Positions 24,790 through 38,700 are shown, counted from the stretch's first letter. The stretch: DNA of 64,000 nt from Lingula anatina (GCF_001039355.2 NW_019775697.1:184748-248747); one strand, 5' to 3'. The notes: a model not told the origin generated them from the letters alone. Program-made: numbers and translations.

Positions 24790-24940
24790 TGACGTCATGT
24801 AAAGAAAGCAATGGCGGTTGTTTATAAAGTTTTTGGTGTATATTGAGCGTCGCTCTATATCTTAATCGCTGTTCTATTATTGTAAACCAACTCTAGGGGA
24901 AATTTCATACGTTAAAGACTCCTGCTCAACTGAAGTATTG
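24790..24940 (+). promoter_or_regulatory. Promoter and 5' UTR exon of the TRPC gene
   Basis: A full palindromic CRE, TGACGTCA, lies at 24790-24797, and a TATA-like TTTATAAA lies at 24821-24828. About 110 bases later there is a consensus donor (ATTG|GTGAGT at 24941), and the matching acceptor is TTTCAG at 25193-25198 (or CAGCAG ending 25201). Together these suggest a non-coding first exon starting near 24850 and CREB/ATF-type control. The spacing supports the assignment; activity is inferred. Confidence 0.55.
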
Positions 24941-25214
24941 GTGAGTATTTTGTGCAACTCTTTACTGGTTTAACATAACCAACCCACGACCCTCTATTTT
25001 GAGGAGGAAGTCTTGGAAGTTCAAGTTACCATCATTTAGGTAGAAGGGGGGGGGGGGTCATTAATATTTATATCAGTAGGCCAGTCTAGCACATGTAAAC
25101 GTGGTTCTAGTATAACAATTTCCATTTAAGTTTAACTGTAACAGCCACTCTTATACGCCTGTATCTGAAGAGTAGTAATGTCTTCCTTTAACTTTCAGCA
25201 GGAACATACTGCAA

Positions 25215-26730
25215 ATGACAAAAACGAATTACAGACGCTTCCATTCCCGGCAACAACGCCCAAGGGAAGTAACAAGCCTTCAGACACTTGGGTATAATAG
25301 TAGGTCAGTGGTACTTGAACCAGCGACATTCAAACCAAGTATACTGCTACCTAATCTAGAAAAGACAGAAAAGGTTTTCTTTGAAATCATTCAAAAGAAA
25401 AGTGTTGAAGAACTTGAGGAATTCTTGAAGGTGAGAAGGTTGAAGTTATGAAGCACAAAGCATTAAAGAATATGGCTTGACATTTCTGAATGGGGGATTT
25501 AGTATTCAGGTACTTAAGCATGGGAAATTTATAGTGATAATATTAGAGTAAATTAAGGTAATTTTAGGACTTAAGTTTAACATTATGAGGTCATAATTTG
25601 CAGAAAAGAAAAGAAAGAAATAAGCAAAGAAAAATAATTAAATGAAATAAGAATAAAGAAGTAACATGGTCTTATGAAGCAGAACAACATTACACTTCCA
25701 GAAAAACAAGAACTTCAATGTGAACTGTCAAAACTATCAGGGTAGGACTGGACTGCAGCTTGCTGTCAAACTTGGTCTGTACAAGATGGTGCAGTGCCTG
25801 GTACAATATGACGTCATTGTTGGAGACTGTGTGCTGCATGCTATACAGAGTGGCCATGCAGGCATTTTAACATTACTTCTTGATAAACAGAGGTAAATAA
25901 AAATTATTATTTTAGTTGTGGGGCATTCTTTGATCTGCGTTTTGGAATTTTGACACCTGAAAATTGTTTTTTTTTTTAATTTTGCAGGAATATTGATAAT
26001 GGCAATCCTAAAACTTTTGACTTTTGAATTTTTTTTTAAAGTGAATAATTTTTTGAGAAATACTGATAATTGATAACAATTTCACTTGAAAATAATGTAA
26101 TAGTTTATAAATTATATATCCCATCTGCTCTGAAATGAATACTGCTACTGTTACTACCTAAGGCCTGGAACAGTATACTGCAATGATACAATCTGTCCCA
26201 GTGCATTTTGAGAGATTGACAACTTTTAGCCAGCTGTTATGTAAGAGAGTCAACTAAATGGAGTCTCCTGGCTGGACTCAACTTAATGTGAACTTGGGGA
26301 GAACCATTGCTGCTTCATTATTCATTAGTACCTTTTAAAGTGTATGAATATCACTACAGAATACAGCTTGATGTGTTAAGGGCCTGCCCAAGTTCTGAAT
26401 ATTTTGTTGCAGCCAAAGCTTTGAATCAGAGAAAAGAAATGTTGCCTTGCACAGTCCTGATTTTCCACCTGATATTACACCACTGATGCTGGCTGCACAC
26501 TTGGGCAACTATGAGCTGATCCAGCTGTTACTGGAGAGAGGGTACACTCTGCCTCCACCACACCAGCCCAGCTGTGAGTTCATGTATTTGATATTGTGAC
26601 AGATACAATTTGAGTTCTATGAAATTCACACTCTTTTATGTATCTTTTTTTTCACATTTCTTGCTCACTGAGACTTGTTACTATGATCTTTTGACTAAAG
26701 TATTTGTATATATGCATGTGTGGGAGTCCA

Positions 26731-26763
<33 letters not shown>

Positions 26764-29700
26764 CTGCATATATATCAATGCATTTCTTGTACATTTAATC
26801 TTCACACCTCACAATTTCTCTCCTTTGCTTTTGCCACATCTCTTTAATAGGCCCATGCAAAGAATGTAAAAGACAAACAAAATGGGAATATGTGAATTCA
26901 ACTCGTGTTCGGTACAATATCTACAAAGCACTTGCTAGTCCTAATTATATCTGCCAGTCATCTGCAGACCCTGTCCTCACTGCATTCAGTCTAAGCTTTG
27001 ATCTCTACCAATGTGCTAATAATGACAGGTCATTTAAGGTGAGGAATGTCACTAAAAAGTGATCCTACTGAAAAGCTTACTGAGGAACCAAAAAGATTTT
27101 TATTTGTTGGTAAAGTAAAGCAGTATGTATATATTTGAAAGGTCTGAACCCACATTTTCTGATGAATGATTTTGATAAGCATGTGTAAACATTTAAAATA
27201 TTCAGATGTTGTTTTCATTTCAGTTCCAGGTATATAACTATCTTAAATAAAAAAGGCATTTATTATTTTCTTTCGAAAAAAAATTGACATGGGTCATATA
27301 TGTCAAACTTGAAATTTCAGAAAGAGTACATTGCTTTAGCAGACCAAGTGGAGAAGTTTGCAGTGGACCTCCTAACACAGTGCAGGAGCAGTAAGGAAGT
27401 CCAGCTCCTGTTGGAGAGAAGAGAGGGATACTCCTCTCCAGGAGACAAACCACTGAAATTCACACGCCTTCTCAAGGCTATAGACTGTGAGCAGAAAGAA
27501 GTGGGTTTTCAAGTTGATTTTAATGTTTAATTGGAAAAGATAATTGTAATAATACACCATGTTTGATAAGTCAGATATTTGCTTGATGCATAATATGATG
27601 TATTTTACTTAGTTTAGTGTCAGTTATATTTTTCTCTGCCATTGGATATCAAATATGCAATTTGCAATTTTTTTATTTATTTAAATTTGAGATCTTGTGC
27701 TTTCAATATGTAAAGGAATGCAACTGATTTTGCTATAGTGCATGTAGAATACCATGTATGATCGAGTTACCTTTTTCCACTCCTTTTAGTTTGTAGCTCA
27801 CCACAGTTCCCAGCAAGTTCTGTACGCTGCCTGGATTGAGGGATGGGAGGATTGGAGAAGGATGGGTTCATTTTCCAAAGCTCTCATAATTTTCCTTCAA
27901 ACCATCTTCCTGCCCTTAATCGCCCTTTTCTATTTGATGGCGCCAAATTCAGGACTTAGCAAGAAACTGAAATCACCTTTGACCAAATTCATCAGCTGGA
28001 CCATCTCGTATGTGTTTTTCCTCTTGATTCTGTATATTCAAAATGACATGGATACGATAAGTTACATCAGAGGACCCCCAGACACAGGTAGAGAGAAATG
28101 TCCCTTGACATCATTTAATAAACATATTTACTTTTATTTTGGATATAGTTATAATGCTATAATTTTAAGATTTGATTTTATTTGTAGTATAGATTTTTCT
28201 CAAGTATATAAATGTTCTTTAAAAAGATTTGGTCAAATGCCAGAGCATATTTTAATATTAAAATCTTTGTAACTAATCCTGTTACAGGTCTTGAGTGGTG
28301 GATATTTGTGTATGTGTTAGGTTTGCTGTGGGTGGACTTAAACCAACTCTGGTTCCATGGATGCAAGCGTTATTTCAAGCAATGGTGGAACTGGTAATAC
28401 TGAAATGATCATAGCCAGTCTCACTGCACATGTAGTGTTTTATATTTAATATGAAGGACTGTGCACATGAGATGATTTTCAAGTTGTTTAGTGATTAAAC
28501 CGAGTCTTTACTAGTGGAGTGTTACTATTAATTTGATAAGTGATATAGGTTACTTCACAGTTGTTCTCTGAAGTTTATGTGTATTCCAGGTATGATGTGA
28601 TCCACCGTGCTCTGTTCATTGCCACCTTCTTAGCTTGGGGGTGGGCCTATTTGGACACTCAAGTGCACGATGAAATCAATTTGGAAAGGAAATATTGGAA
28701 TCAGTTCGACCCAACTCTCTTAGCTGAAGGTCTCTTTGCATTGTCAACCATCTTGTCATTTGGGAGATTGCTGTTTTTGTTCCAGCTCAATCCAGATATA
28801 GGTCCATTGCAGGTATTTCGATAGGTTTGTTTTTAGTCCTAAGTAAATAATCTCTGAACGACAGTTGTGGCAAGTTTTGGATTGGAATTTGGAGAACACA
28901 TGCAGTGATAAGTAAACTTAAAGCATGATGAGAATCTTGATCAGCAGCGAATGTGAATTTTTCTTTGCGTTTGGAGAATTTGCACTACTTTTGTCACCCC
29001 CCATTCCTTTCAGGTATCAATCAGCAGAATGTTCAAGGACATTATGGTGTTCCTGAGCATCTTTCTGATCATCATGGTTTCCTTTAGCACGGGACTCAGC
29101 AAGCTGTATCAGTATTATAGGGGGCATAAGAGGATTGATCCTGATGGAACTGAGCACGTCCAGTTGGAGTCGTTTATTACGTATGTAGACAGCTGGTTGG
29201 AGAATTAATGATCAAATGTTTGAAAGGGTAACTTGTGAAAAATTTGACCTCTTAGAACATTGCATACACGCTGCAAATTTTCCACATTAACAGTATTTAT
29301 CCTTACATTTTCTTAGCATTAGGGCCACTTTCAAAACCTTGTTCTGGGCAATATTTGGACTGTCGCCTGTTGACTCTGCCAAAGTTGTGATCTCCAACCA
29401 GGGCACCAATGGCAGCCACATTGTAGCCAATGAGCACAGTTTCACTGAGGGAGTGGGCTATGTGCTGTTTGCAGTGTTCAACATTATAGTTGTCATTGTT
29501 TTGATCAACTTGTTGATTGCTATGATGTCTCACTCCTTTCAGAAAGTACAGGTGAGAACATCAAAGGTCTCAAAGGAGTTTCTGTTAAATCAAATTGAAA
29601 CTGAGAATTGTTCGTAACACAAATAAGTTGCATAAAACCAAAAGTTGAATAATGGTTTGCATATTATCAGCTGAGGACTTTTTAGAAATTTAGATCACCA

Positions 29701-30665
29701 TTGTTTTCCATTATGATAGGACAACAAGGATGTCGAGTGGAAATTTGCACGGACTAAAGTGTGGATGATATTCTTTGAAGAGATAGGAACATTACCGCCG
29801 CCCTTCAACCTCATTCCCAGTCCTAAGAGTGTATACAGACTGGTCTACTGGATGTGCAGTTGGTGTAGGGGGCACCCAAAGGCAAACTGCAGCAGAAAGG
29901 TGAGGGTGGAAGCACCCCTCAATTCATATACTCTTTCTAACTTGATCCTCTACTATTGAAAACTTGAAGACAGTATGTTTTCTCCTTTTTTATTGGGATA
30001 CATTGGGAATTTGCCTCTTTTACAAGTAAACAATTTTTTTCTGAATAGAATTAACTCTGAAAATGTACTTAGATTATGTTGATCATATTTTTATTGTTTC
30101 AGCAAGCATGCCCTTATAATTGGGGTTATGACCACGTTAGTTGTACTGCGTAATAGTTGTGCCAGACTTGTGACTGCACAGCTTGGTTTTAGTACTTAGA
30201 AGTATTTTTTTTTTCTTTCAGAGATGTTGCTTTTTTGAAGATGACGAGGAGATAGAAAATCAGAAAGATGGGAGATATGAGGTACATAAGATGAACATTA
30301 GCGATTTAACACTTGTCACTTGCAGCTTGCCTTTTTTTCATTTATAAAACATCAAAAGACTTGGTTCAAGTACATAACAACTGCAGATTTTTTAAAGCAA
30401 CCCATGTGTTAAGCCACAAGGGGAATAAATTAGTTTAAATGTAATTTTACTATTATTTTAGACACTGATGGGGAAGCTGGTCATGAGATATTTAGCAGAG
30501 AAAGGGAAGGTGAAAGACTCTACTACCAAAATTCAGAGTGAACTGAACACTGTTCAGCGTGAGGTTATTCAAGTGAAGAGTGCCATGAAACAGTTACTGG
30601 ATAGACTAGAGGAAGCTGACGAGATTTCTGGCACGTCTTCTCAACACGAGTTACCAGAAATGTGA
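25215..30665 (+). CDS. TRPC-subfamily cation channel (802 aa, complete)
   Basis: Thirteen coding exons join in phase: 25215-25430, 25702-25892, 26413-26573, 26851-27038, 27321-27500, 27790-28087, 28288-28393, 28590-28812, 29014-29180, 29317-29551, 29720-29899, 30222-30281, 30462-30665. The N-terminal ankyrin region runs from about 50 to 185; the TRPC zinc site H-x3-C-x-C-x2-C is His186, Cys190, Cys192, Cys195. Six membrane helices follow from exon 6 on; the pore helix is LFWAIFGL (585-592), then S6 ([12 protein letters not shown]) and TRP box EWKFAR (661-666) with the [13 protein letters not shown] motif. A C-terminal coiled coil ends the protein. These motifs define TRPC channels: receptor- or phospholipase C-operated calcium-permeable channels. 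The long C-terminal tail of TRPC4/5 and the extracellular cysteine pair before the pore are absent, so the paralogue group is unresolved. Confidence 0.96.
26731..26760. repeat. (TG)n microsatellite in TRPC intron 3
   Basis: This is an uninterrupted TG run in the intron between exons 3 and 4, about 90 bases before the exon 4 acceptor. Confidence 0.9.
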
Positions 30666-32718
30666 GACGTGCAAGATGTGACAATTTTTTTACACAGAAT
30701 TTTAAAAACATAAGAATGACAAATGGTGTTTGGTATTTGTGTTTCTTTTCTTTATTGCAAGGAAAAATAATTTTTATTGAAGTCAGCAACTGTGCTAAGA
30801 AGAAACTTACAGCTTAGCACTGATAGACTCCAGCAAATTCATATAATTCAACATGGTGTCAAGGCAACTGAACCAATGTGGTTTACCTCAACCCACATAT
30901 AACCATCACATAAAATTCAGATAAATGCTACAAAGATATTTTTTATCTTTTTTTGTTTATAAAATAATATTCTGGCTTACTGTGTAATGAAGCCTTCTAA
31001 CATTTCTTGATGACACCCTTTCCAGTTATATATTGGAGAAAACGAGAATTCATGCATGTCTTTAAAAAAAAAAAAAAAAAAAANNNNNNNNNNNNNNNNN
31101 NNNNNNNNNNNNNNNNNNNNNNNNNNNNNNNNNNNNNNNNNNNNNNNNNNNNNNNNNNNNNNNNNNNNNNNNNNNNNNNNNNNNNNNNNNNNNNNNNNNN
31201 NNNNNNNNNNNNNNNNNNNNNNNNNNNNNNNNNNNNNNNNNNNNNNNNNNNNNNNNNNNNNNNNNNNNNNNNNNNNNNNNNNNNNNNNNNNNNNNNNNNN
31301 NNNNNNNNNNNNNNNNNNNNNNNNNNNNNNNNNNNNNNNNNNNNNNNNNNNNNNNNNNNNNNNNNNNNNNNNNNNNNNNNNNNNNNNNNNNNNNNNNNNN
31401 NNNNNNNNNNNNNNNNNNNNNNNNNNNNNNNNNNNNNNNNNNNNNNNNNNNNNNNNNNNNNNNNNNNNNNNNNNNNNNNNNNNNNNNNNNNNNNNNNNNN
31501 NNNNNNNNNNNNNNNNNNNNNNNNNNNNNNNNNNNNNNNNNNNNNNNNNNNNNNNNNNNNNNNNNNNNNNNNNNNNNNNNNNNNNNNNNNNNNNNNNNNN
31601 NNNNNNNNNNNNNNNNNNNNNNNNNNNNNNNNNNNNNNNNNNNNNNNNNNNNNNNNNNNNNNNNNNNNNNNNNNNNNNNNNNNNNNNNNNNNNNNNNNNN
31701 NNNNNNNNNNNNNNNNNNNNNNNNNNNNNNNNNNNNNNNNNNNNNNNNNNNNNNNNNNNNNNNNNNNNNNNNNNNNNNNNNNNNNNNNNNNNNNNNNNNN
31801 NNNNNNNNNNNNNNNNNNNNNNNNNNNNNNNNNNNNNNNAAAAAAAAAAAAAAAAAAAAGCAGCTCATTTTTATTGCCACCTTGTTGTAGCTAAAGAAAA
31901 CGTCTCACTTGATTCAGACAGATCATGTAGAACCACAATATCACTTTTCATATACATCACACTTGCTGTAATTTATTATAATATTTACATGATGTAAACA
32001 TGGACATAAACACCACCAATTGCACCTGTGACAGCAGGTTGTGGTACACCTATCACAACCACGTTAACTTCAATTGTGAAACGAAATTAAAAAAAAAAAA
32101 AAAACAGTGGAATGTTAAAATGGTACTTATGCCATACATAACAAAAAGGTTTCCAGTTTCAACCACCTTATGGTTATATCAGAATTAGGAGCAGTTGCAA
32201 TGTATATCAGGTGCCTCTTATATTATCTATTATTTTAATTTCTACAATGCAATAGTTTCAAGAAAGCTTAATGTTATATTTTCGCTTTGCCACTTAAAAA
32301 AAAAGACCAACTTCCATTTATAAGCAATAGGGTAAACGGCCATGTTAACATAATAGACATTACAGCAAGGGTGACAAATGTTCCCTAAAATGCAAACTTC
32401 TTAACACCGAACCTGATCAAAATGCATGTAATGATAAATTCAATTTCGTGGTTCAAATTACATATAATGATCTGCATCCAAGTTCTCCATCTGCTGTATA
32501 ATGTACTTGGAAAATTAAGTCACCTGATTTTGGTCTGCAAGGGCCTTGTCCCAGTTATTTCTTTCACCATTAAGCACGTCTTTAAAACTTTTCTCCCCAA
32601 GCCTGCCCACCTAGCCCCCACCCCCCCTGTCACATGTGCAAAGGCTGGCAGTGAATGTTGACATGTTATGTACAGGGAAATCTGTCAGCTTGACTTAGTT
32701 CCCATTGCTGCCTGGTAT
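30666..32718. other. Convergent intergenic region between TRPC and PDCD4, with 3' UTRs
   Basis: It holds the 3' UTR of TRPC (plus) and of PDCD4 (minus) and the assembly gap. I see no canonical AATAAA for TRPC before the gap. On the minus strand AATAAA (complement of 31870-31875) is a plausible PDCD4 polyadenylation signal, giving a 3' UTR of about 850 bases. Confidence 0.6.
31084..31839. other. Assembly gap (756 N) between two poly(A) runs
   Basis: The N run is bordered on the left by about 20 A (31064-31083) and on the right by about 20 A (31840-31859). A homopolymer or repeat probably broke the assembly here. Translated reading frames across it are meaningless. Confidence 0.99.
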
Positions 32719-35700
32719 TTAATGAAGAGGTGGGTCCTCTTTGATGCGGCCACCATCACCCTCCGATACGAACCTCTTGCGTCCTCTGAAAAAGACACAA
32801 TTCACTGGTCAACAGAGTTTTGGTATCATATCTCCAATTCCAATTTGTCTTAACTCAAAGTACACTAATGGTAACTGAACATGACGACTATACTTGTTTA
32901 ACTACATTTTCCCAGTACATTCTGGTGCATTAGTTACAAAGAATATTTATTTACTTACTTGTAACAAACAAATAAGAGAGGAAAAAAAGCATTACCCTGC
33001 TCATCATCACGATTGACAGAAAAAATGTTTGGTGTGTGAACAACATCAAATTAACCCTCTGTTTAAACACAGATAACCCCATTTATTACCTGTTTGGCAT
33101 CTCATTGTATGTGGAAGTTGGCAGTGCTCCTGCAGCATGCAATTTGGTTCCAAAGCGGTCCAATAAATTGTATGCTGATGGTACATCAATACTGATGTCT
33201 GCAATGTTCTCAAATATGCGCTTAAAACCCTGAAATAATACAAATATTCATATAAAACTTATTTCCATTTTGAAATCTTGAAAAAAATATACAGAAATCA
33301 ATTTAACTTGTTAATGGAAATTACAAACTTTATGGTATAAAATGAACAACTCCTCACTTCAACCACTAATATTTGTAAAGAATAGGACACAAGGTTTACA
33401 AGGTTATTTACTTCACTTACCATTTTCATTTGGTCAATAGATATGATATTGGTTTCATAAAGAGATTTGAGAAGTTTCACCATCATGTCTGCAGCACGTT
33501 CACTGCTGTCCTCAATCACCATCACAGTTGCCTGGAAAGAACAATGGCATCGGTAAGACTTTGCTTTTTGTAATGAAAAACAGATTTTATGGAAAGCAAT
33601 AAGAAATCAAAAAAATTTTTTTCTTTTTTCTCCAATTTCCTTAAAAAAATAATTTCACAAGAAAGAATAAGTGCCATGTGATTAAGGGAGTGGCATAAAA
33701 CCAGATTACTATTACAAAATCTGAAGATTTTAAGACAAGTGAATAATACTGTGATTTAAAAATTTACTTATAATTAACAAATTCTTTTTTTTTATTTGGA
33801 GGAGCAAGAGGGGTGTACGCTGACCCCAAAATAAAGTTAATTCTGGTAACAATCAAAAGAAAACTTTCAGGACTGCGTAGGCTCAGTGAACCACTAGTAA
33901 GTTAAGAGGAAACTTCCTACAGTCTACAAGTCAATGCAGTCACAAGAAGCAGGCATGGGCTGAATTTGAGGTAACCCAGAGTACCAATTCAACTAGCTAC
34001 AAATAGACGGACAAATATTTAAGAGTGCTCCACGTTGCTGAAGAATAAGCTATTTACAATCACTACCTCATATACTAGCTCATGGTTGAAATGTGGAACT
34101 TCCAATTCCTTGAGACAGCGGGTTGCCTCGGCTATGTCCCCTGAGGATAAATACTCTTTCAGTAACAGCACCATCTGAGGAGGCAAAACATACTGATAAT
34201 TCAAAGAAAAATAATCAAAAAATACAATTCAGAATTATATACATGTACTTCACACAATATATAAAAGTTGACTATATTTGCTCCAGCAAATGCAAAGTAT
34301 TTGTATGTACAAATAGTAAAGAAGCTTAATTTTTGGAAAAGTGAATTATCCAATGAACCACACACTGCCACACTGTTAAGACCCACTCTCCACTGACATT
34401 AACAGAGAATACTGACCTTCTTAATCAGGTACTTGACTGGCCTGTTGCCTCCCCCCATGCCCCACACATTGTCCAGGCGCACAATGCCATGCTTCATGCT
34501 GAGCAACACATCAGCTTTGTCCAAGGCAGTCCTGTGTGAAAGAAAGAGTGAAGAAAAAAATGAATGTATTCTTTTTTACTATGAGAATTGGGGGAGGGGG
34601 GACTAACTGGTTATTTACACAGGGCAAATGTTTTACTTATTCTTTTATTTTTTTCTTGTTATTTTTTGTTCACAGTTACATGTAACCAATGCAACTCTTC
34701 AACTCGCAACTTTGAAGTAAAATTACCCATCTGCTTGGCATGACTTTGCAGATAAATGTAGTTGTACTATGTTTTATAGCCTGTTGCATAAAATGAAGGT
34801 TATTATCCTTCAATTAGCTACAGATTGCATTGGAAACAGATTGCTCGTTTCCATTGTGTCTCTGATTTATTGCAGAAAGAGAGAGACACGTGAAGCTTAC
34901 ATTGTGAAAACAACTGGTATGAAATTCAGTCTGGTTTACTTGTCATCTTGTTAATTTATCATTAAATATATTTCTGACAAGTTCTAAACCAGACGTGTAA
35001 TTATTTAGAAACACTATGCTATAGATGTATTTTTAATTTGAATAAATCCCTTGAAATGATCTAATAATTTCATTTTTCTCTCACCAAACATACAACTGAT
35101 AACTTATAATACATGACAATAACACACCCATTTTCACAAAAAAATTGTAGAACTATAATATTTACCGTGCATGTGGACAATCTACTTTTCCCTTATAGCT
35201 AGCCACATACTTGGGTGGGAGGCAGTCATCAGCTACAGCTCTAGCTATGAACTGTCCAATGACCTGAAAAGAGAACAAATAAATACATTCATCAAAATAA
35301 GTAAAATGTATCAGTAATCATTTCTGTGAATAATCCTAAAACATTATAACCTCAAAAGCAGTCTTCCTGATATGACTAGTTTTTCATTCAAATAAAAATA
35401 CCCCATTCTCCTAGATAACAAAGTTAACTTCTCAATACTATCGCAAATGTGTAACCTTTCACATTGAAAGTGACTGCAGTGCCACTGTGCATGTTAAATC
35501 TTGACTGACTGCTCTCCAGCATATCCACCCTTTGGCAATTTATTCTGTCTCATATGTGTAGCCATCCAAGCCAATTTATGGCACCAAAAATGCAAAACTC
35601 TAATAACAACTTGACCCTGTGTCATTCTTTATTGTTCATCACTAAAGTCAAACAAAACTGCATACTGGTTTATCCAGTCTCTACGGCATGCATAGAACAG

Positions 35701-38700
35701 GCGTATCAAGTTTTCTTTGCCAAGTTTCTTTGAGTTAAACACACACACACTTGCACAAAAAACTAGCAGAAAGAGATATTTCCTAATGTGAACCCAGCAC
35801 TTCTTGCCAAGCTACTAAAACAAAAGAGATGTTTGCACTTCCTAAGTAAGCATGGTCGACAAGTACAATAAGATATGTTATCCTTACAGTTCAATGAACA
35901 GAACTTATTTTAGGAAGGCACCTACATTTGGAGCATCAGGTGCGTCCAGGCTAAGATCTGTGAGGCCAGCCAGGAGCTGGTCAAAGCCCTTAGCCACATC
36001 ATCCTGGCTGAGGATGTTGCCATAGAGATCCGAGATCAAAATGGAAGTGAGCTCCCTATGGTGAGCTTTTCTATCCAAGGCCAAGCTCACTGCCATCTCT
36101 GGAAGTTTGTGAGCATTTTCACCTAGGTTCATCTCCTGAAGAGAGCTCTGAAACGAAATAAAAACGGGAATTAAAGCGAGCAAAGAACTTCGTTGTAATA
36201 ACATTATTTTTCTCACTGATTTGCAATCAAACCCTATTGCAAGTTTTGTTATTAGGACAAGGTTTGATGCAGTAGTAAAAACTCTTTTACAAGGAGCAGA
36301 GCTGCTTTCACAAAGGCCTTTTTCATCTTCCTTTACAAGACTTCTATATGCCTGCTGAACACACTTATTCATTATTATGCAAAATTGCCCAGTAAGAACT
36401 AAAAGCAGTTTAGTGAATCAAAACAAACTTAGTTCACAACTTATGGCTTTGGGTGTGCAGAGTTTACATAGATGATTATAGAAACGGAAAAATAATTGAA
36501 AATTCTAGAACTTCTTTACATTCTCGTTTCCAGCAACTTCATAAACATAACTACTGGTCTATACAAGTATAATTCATTAATAGTAAGCAGTCCCATACCA
36601 GGACATCCTCAGTGTCTCCACACTCCAGATACTCCTTCAGGATGGGCTCCACAACTTGCACCAGATCATTCTCTTGAATGGGGGGTTTGACTGTCTCCAC
36701 CACAATATCCTCCTACAGTGAAAATAGAGACAAATTTCTGTGTTCAACATTTAACACTGCCTTAAGCTGCATTTTGAAATTATAGTCACTATTCAATTTT
36801 GAATTTTTAAAGAGAACAACACAATTTACCATTATCTATCCTACTGCTTTTTTAACATACTACTAAATGTGTTGAATTGCACTGCCAACAGTTTTCCAAC
36901 ATATTATAATAAAAGTAAAATAATGAAGTCATTTTGCCATGCAGCCTGTGTTTAAAAAGCACTCTTTGACAATATACCCAAAAATCATTTAGAGGGCTAG
37001 ATGCATGCACTGTCCGGTAAGAGATATTATGTGGTTCAAGTGATTAGAGAGAATGTGCCTCAAGCAATCTCTTATACAGATCTCCACACTCCTATTCTAA
37101 AACTTTTGACCTGAGGATGGAGACACGCCATTAATGATTTTATCTGTGTTTTTGCAGCTCAAACATCATCACATCTTTTATCATCATCTTGTGACAAAAT
37201 GCAAATTGCTTAAGGTTTCGATAAAACTGTTCTGACACTTCATCCAAAAATACATGTTTGGTATTCTGGCTTTATCTTTGCAATAACCCAGGTTGACAAC
37301 TGTAAAGTTAAAGGCTAAGTGTTATTAGACCTTTAACAACATAGTTCTTTGTTGACCCAGTCATCAGTCATAGAAGATGCACATGTGTATTTTTACAGCT
37401 CACACACATACTGAGGAAATATTCCGAACTGACAACAGGCAACTGCACTGCTTGATCAGGCCCGTAGCCAGCGATTTTAGAGGGGGGGGTTTCGTTTTCT
37501 GAAAAAGTGGACCTTTTACCATAAAATCCTCAAGCACATACATCAAATTGTACCCAGAGTGGACCTTTTCCCAGCAAATAGGGCGGTTCTTTCGAACCCC
37601 CCGAACCCCCCCTGGCTACGGGCCTGTTGATATTAAAAACACTGCAATTTTTAAATTTCAATATCTCTAGTAAACCTTGAATTCAATTCTGGCACTGTCT
37701 AAATCAAGGTCTTACATAGGACAGGTGTGCTGTACAAAAGCTGGCCATTTGAAAAAAAAGTTATCAGCCAAAGAATCAGTTAAAGTGCTTTCAATAACTG
37801 GACCTTCCTCATCCATTTACACCTGGGGTTTTCTTTTCATACTTTTCTGCTTGCTTTTTATCCTGTTTGACAGATAATTTATCCCATGATCCCAGCAGCA
37901 GGACTAAGACCCCATTTCCAGAGATTAGATTGATCTACTTTAGATCGACCTAACTCCCTGGGGGTTCACGCTAAATAGCTGTCAGCCGGGCAGACATGAA
38001 AGTTAATTACCCCCTTACAGCTAGTAGTAGGCGGGACGGACTTTTAAGCCGGATTATCTGAAAGTAATCTAGTGAGACTCACCGCAGGGATAGATCGATC
38101 TAAAAGCTCTGGGAATACAGCCTAAGCCTACATGCTTGCAGAATAGTGCCTTGAATTTAGCCAGTAGCTTTAGACCTTCTCTAAAAGTTTAGGCTTAAAA
38201 TAATATAACACTGTAAAAAAAAAAAAAAAAAAATGTCCCTTACCTCTTTTTCAGAGTCATAGTTAGGATCGTGTGCGTCCTGTGTTTCAGAGGTTTCGTA
38301 CAGTTCAGAGCCTGGAGCCCCCCAGGTCCCCTTACCCCCAGCACCACCTGCAACAAAAAGTGAAAATAGCAATAACATGTGACTTCAGATTGGGAGGAGT
38401 AAGAATAGTGACCCCAGCACTGCCTGGAACAAATAGTGATCACAGCCATAACATGTGACTTTAAGTTGGGGGAGATTATAAGTACAGTGACCAAAATTTC
38501 ATAAATATGAACTTTCATATGTATCTTTTTATGTACTGTGCTGTGTACTTGATAATGGTTATGTGTTGTACTTATGCTATTACAAATACAAAATTACAAT
38601 TACAATAAAAAATGTTATATATATCACTACCATGTATTTTTCTGGGGACTTGACTCACATTTTACTTTGAAGTTGAAAGTGTGTGTGTGTGTGCAAGTGC

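Noticed and set aside
31007-31997. Three ORFs of about 270-310 codons
   Set aside because: They run across the N gap and contain mostly unknown residues.
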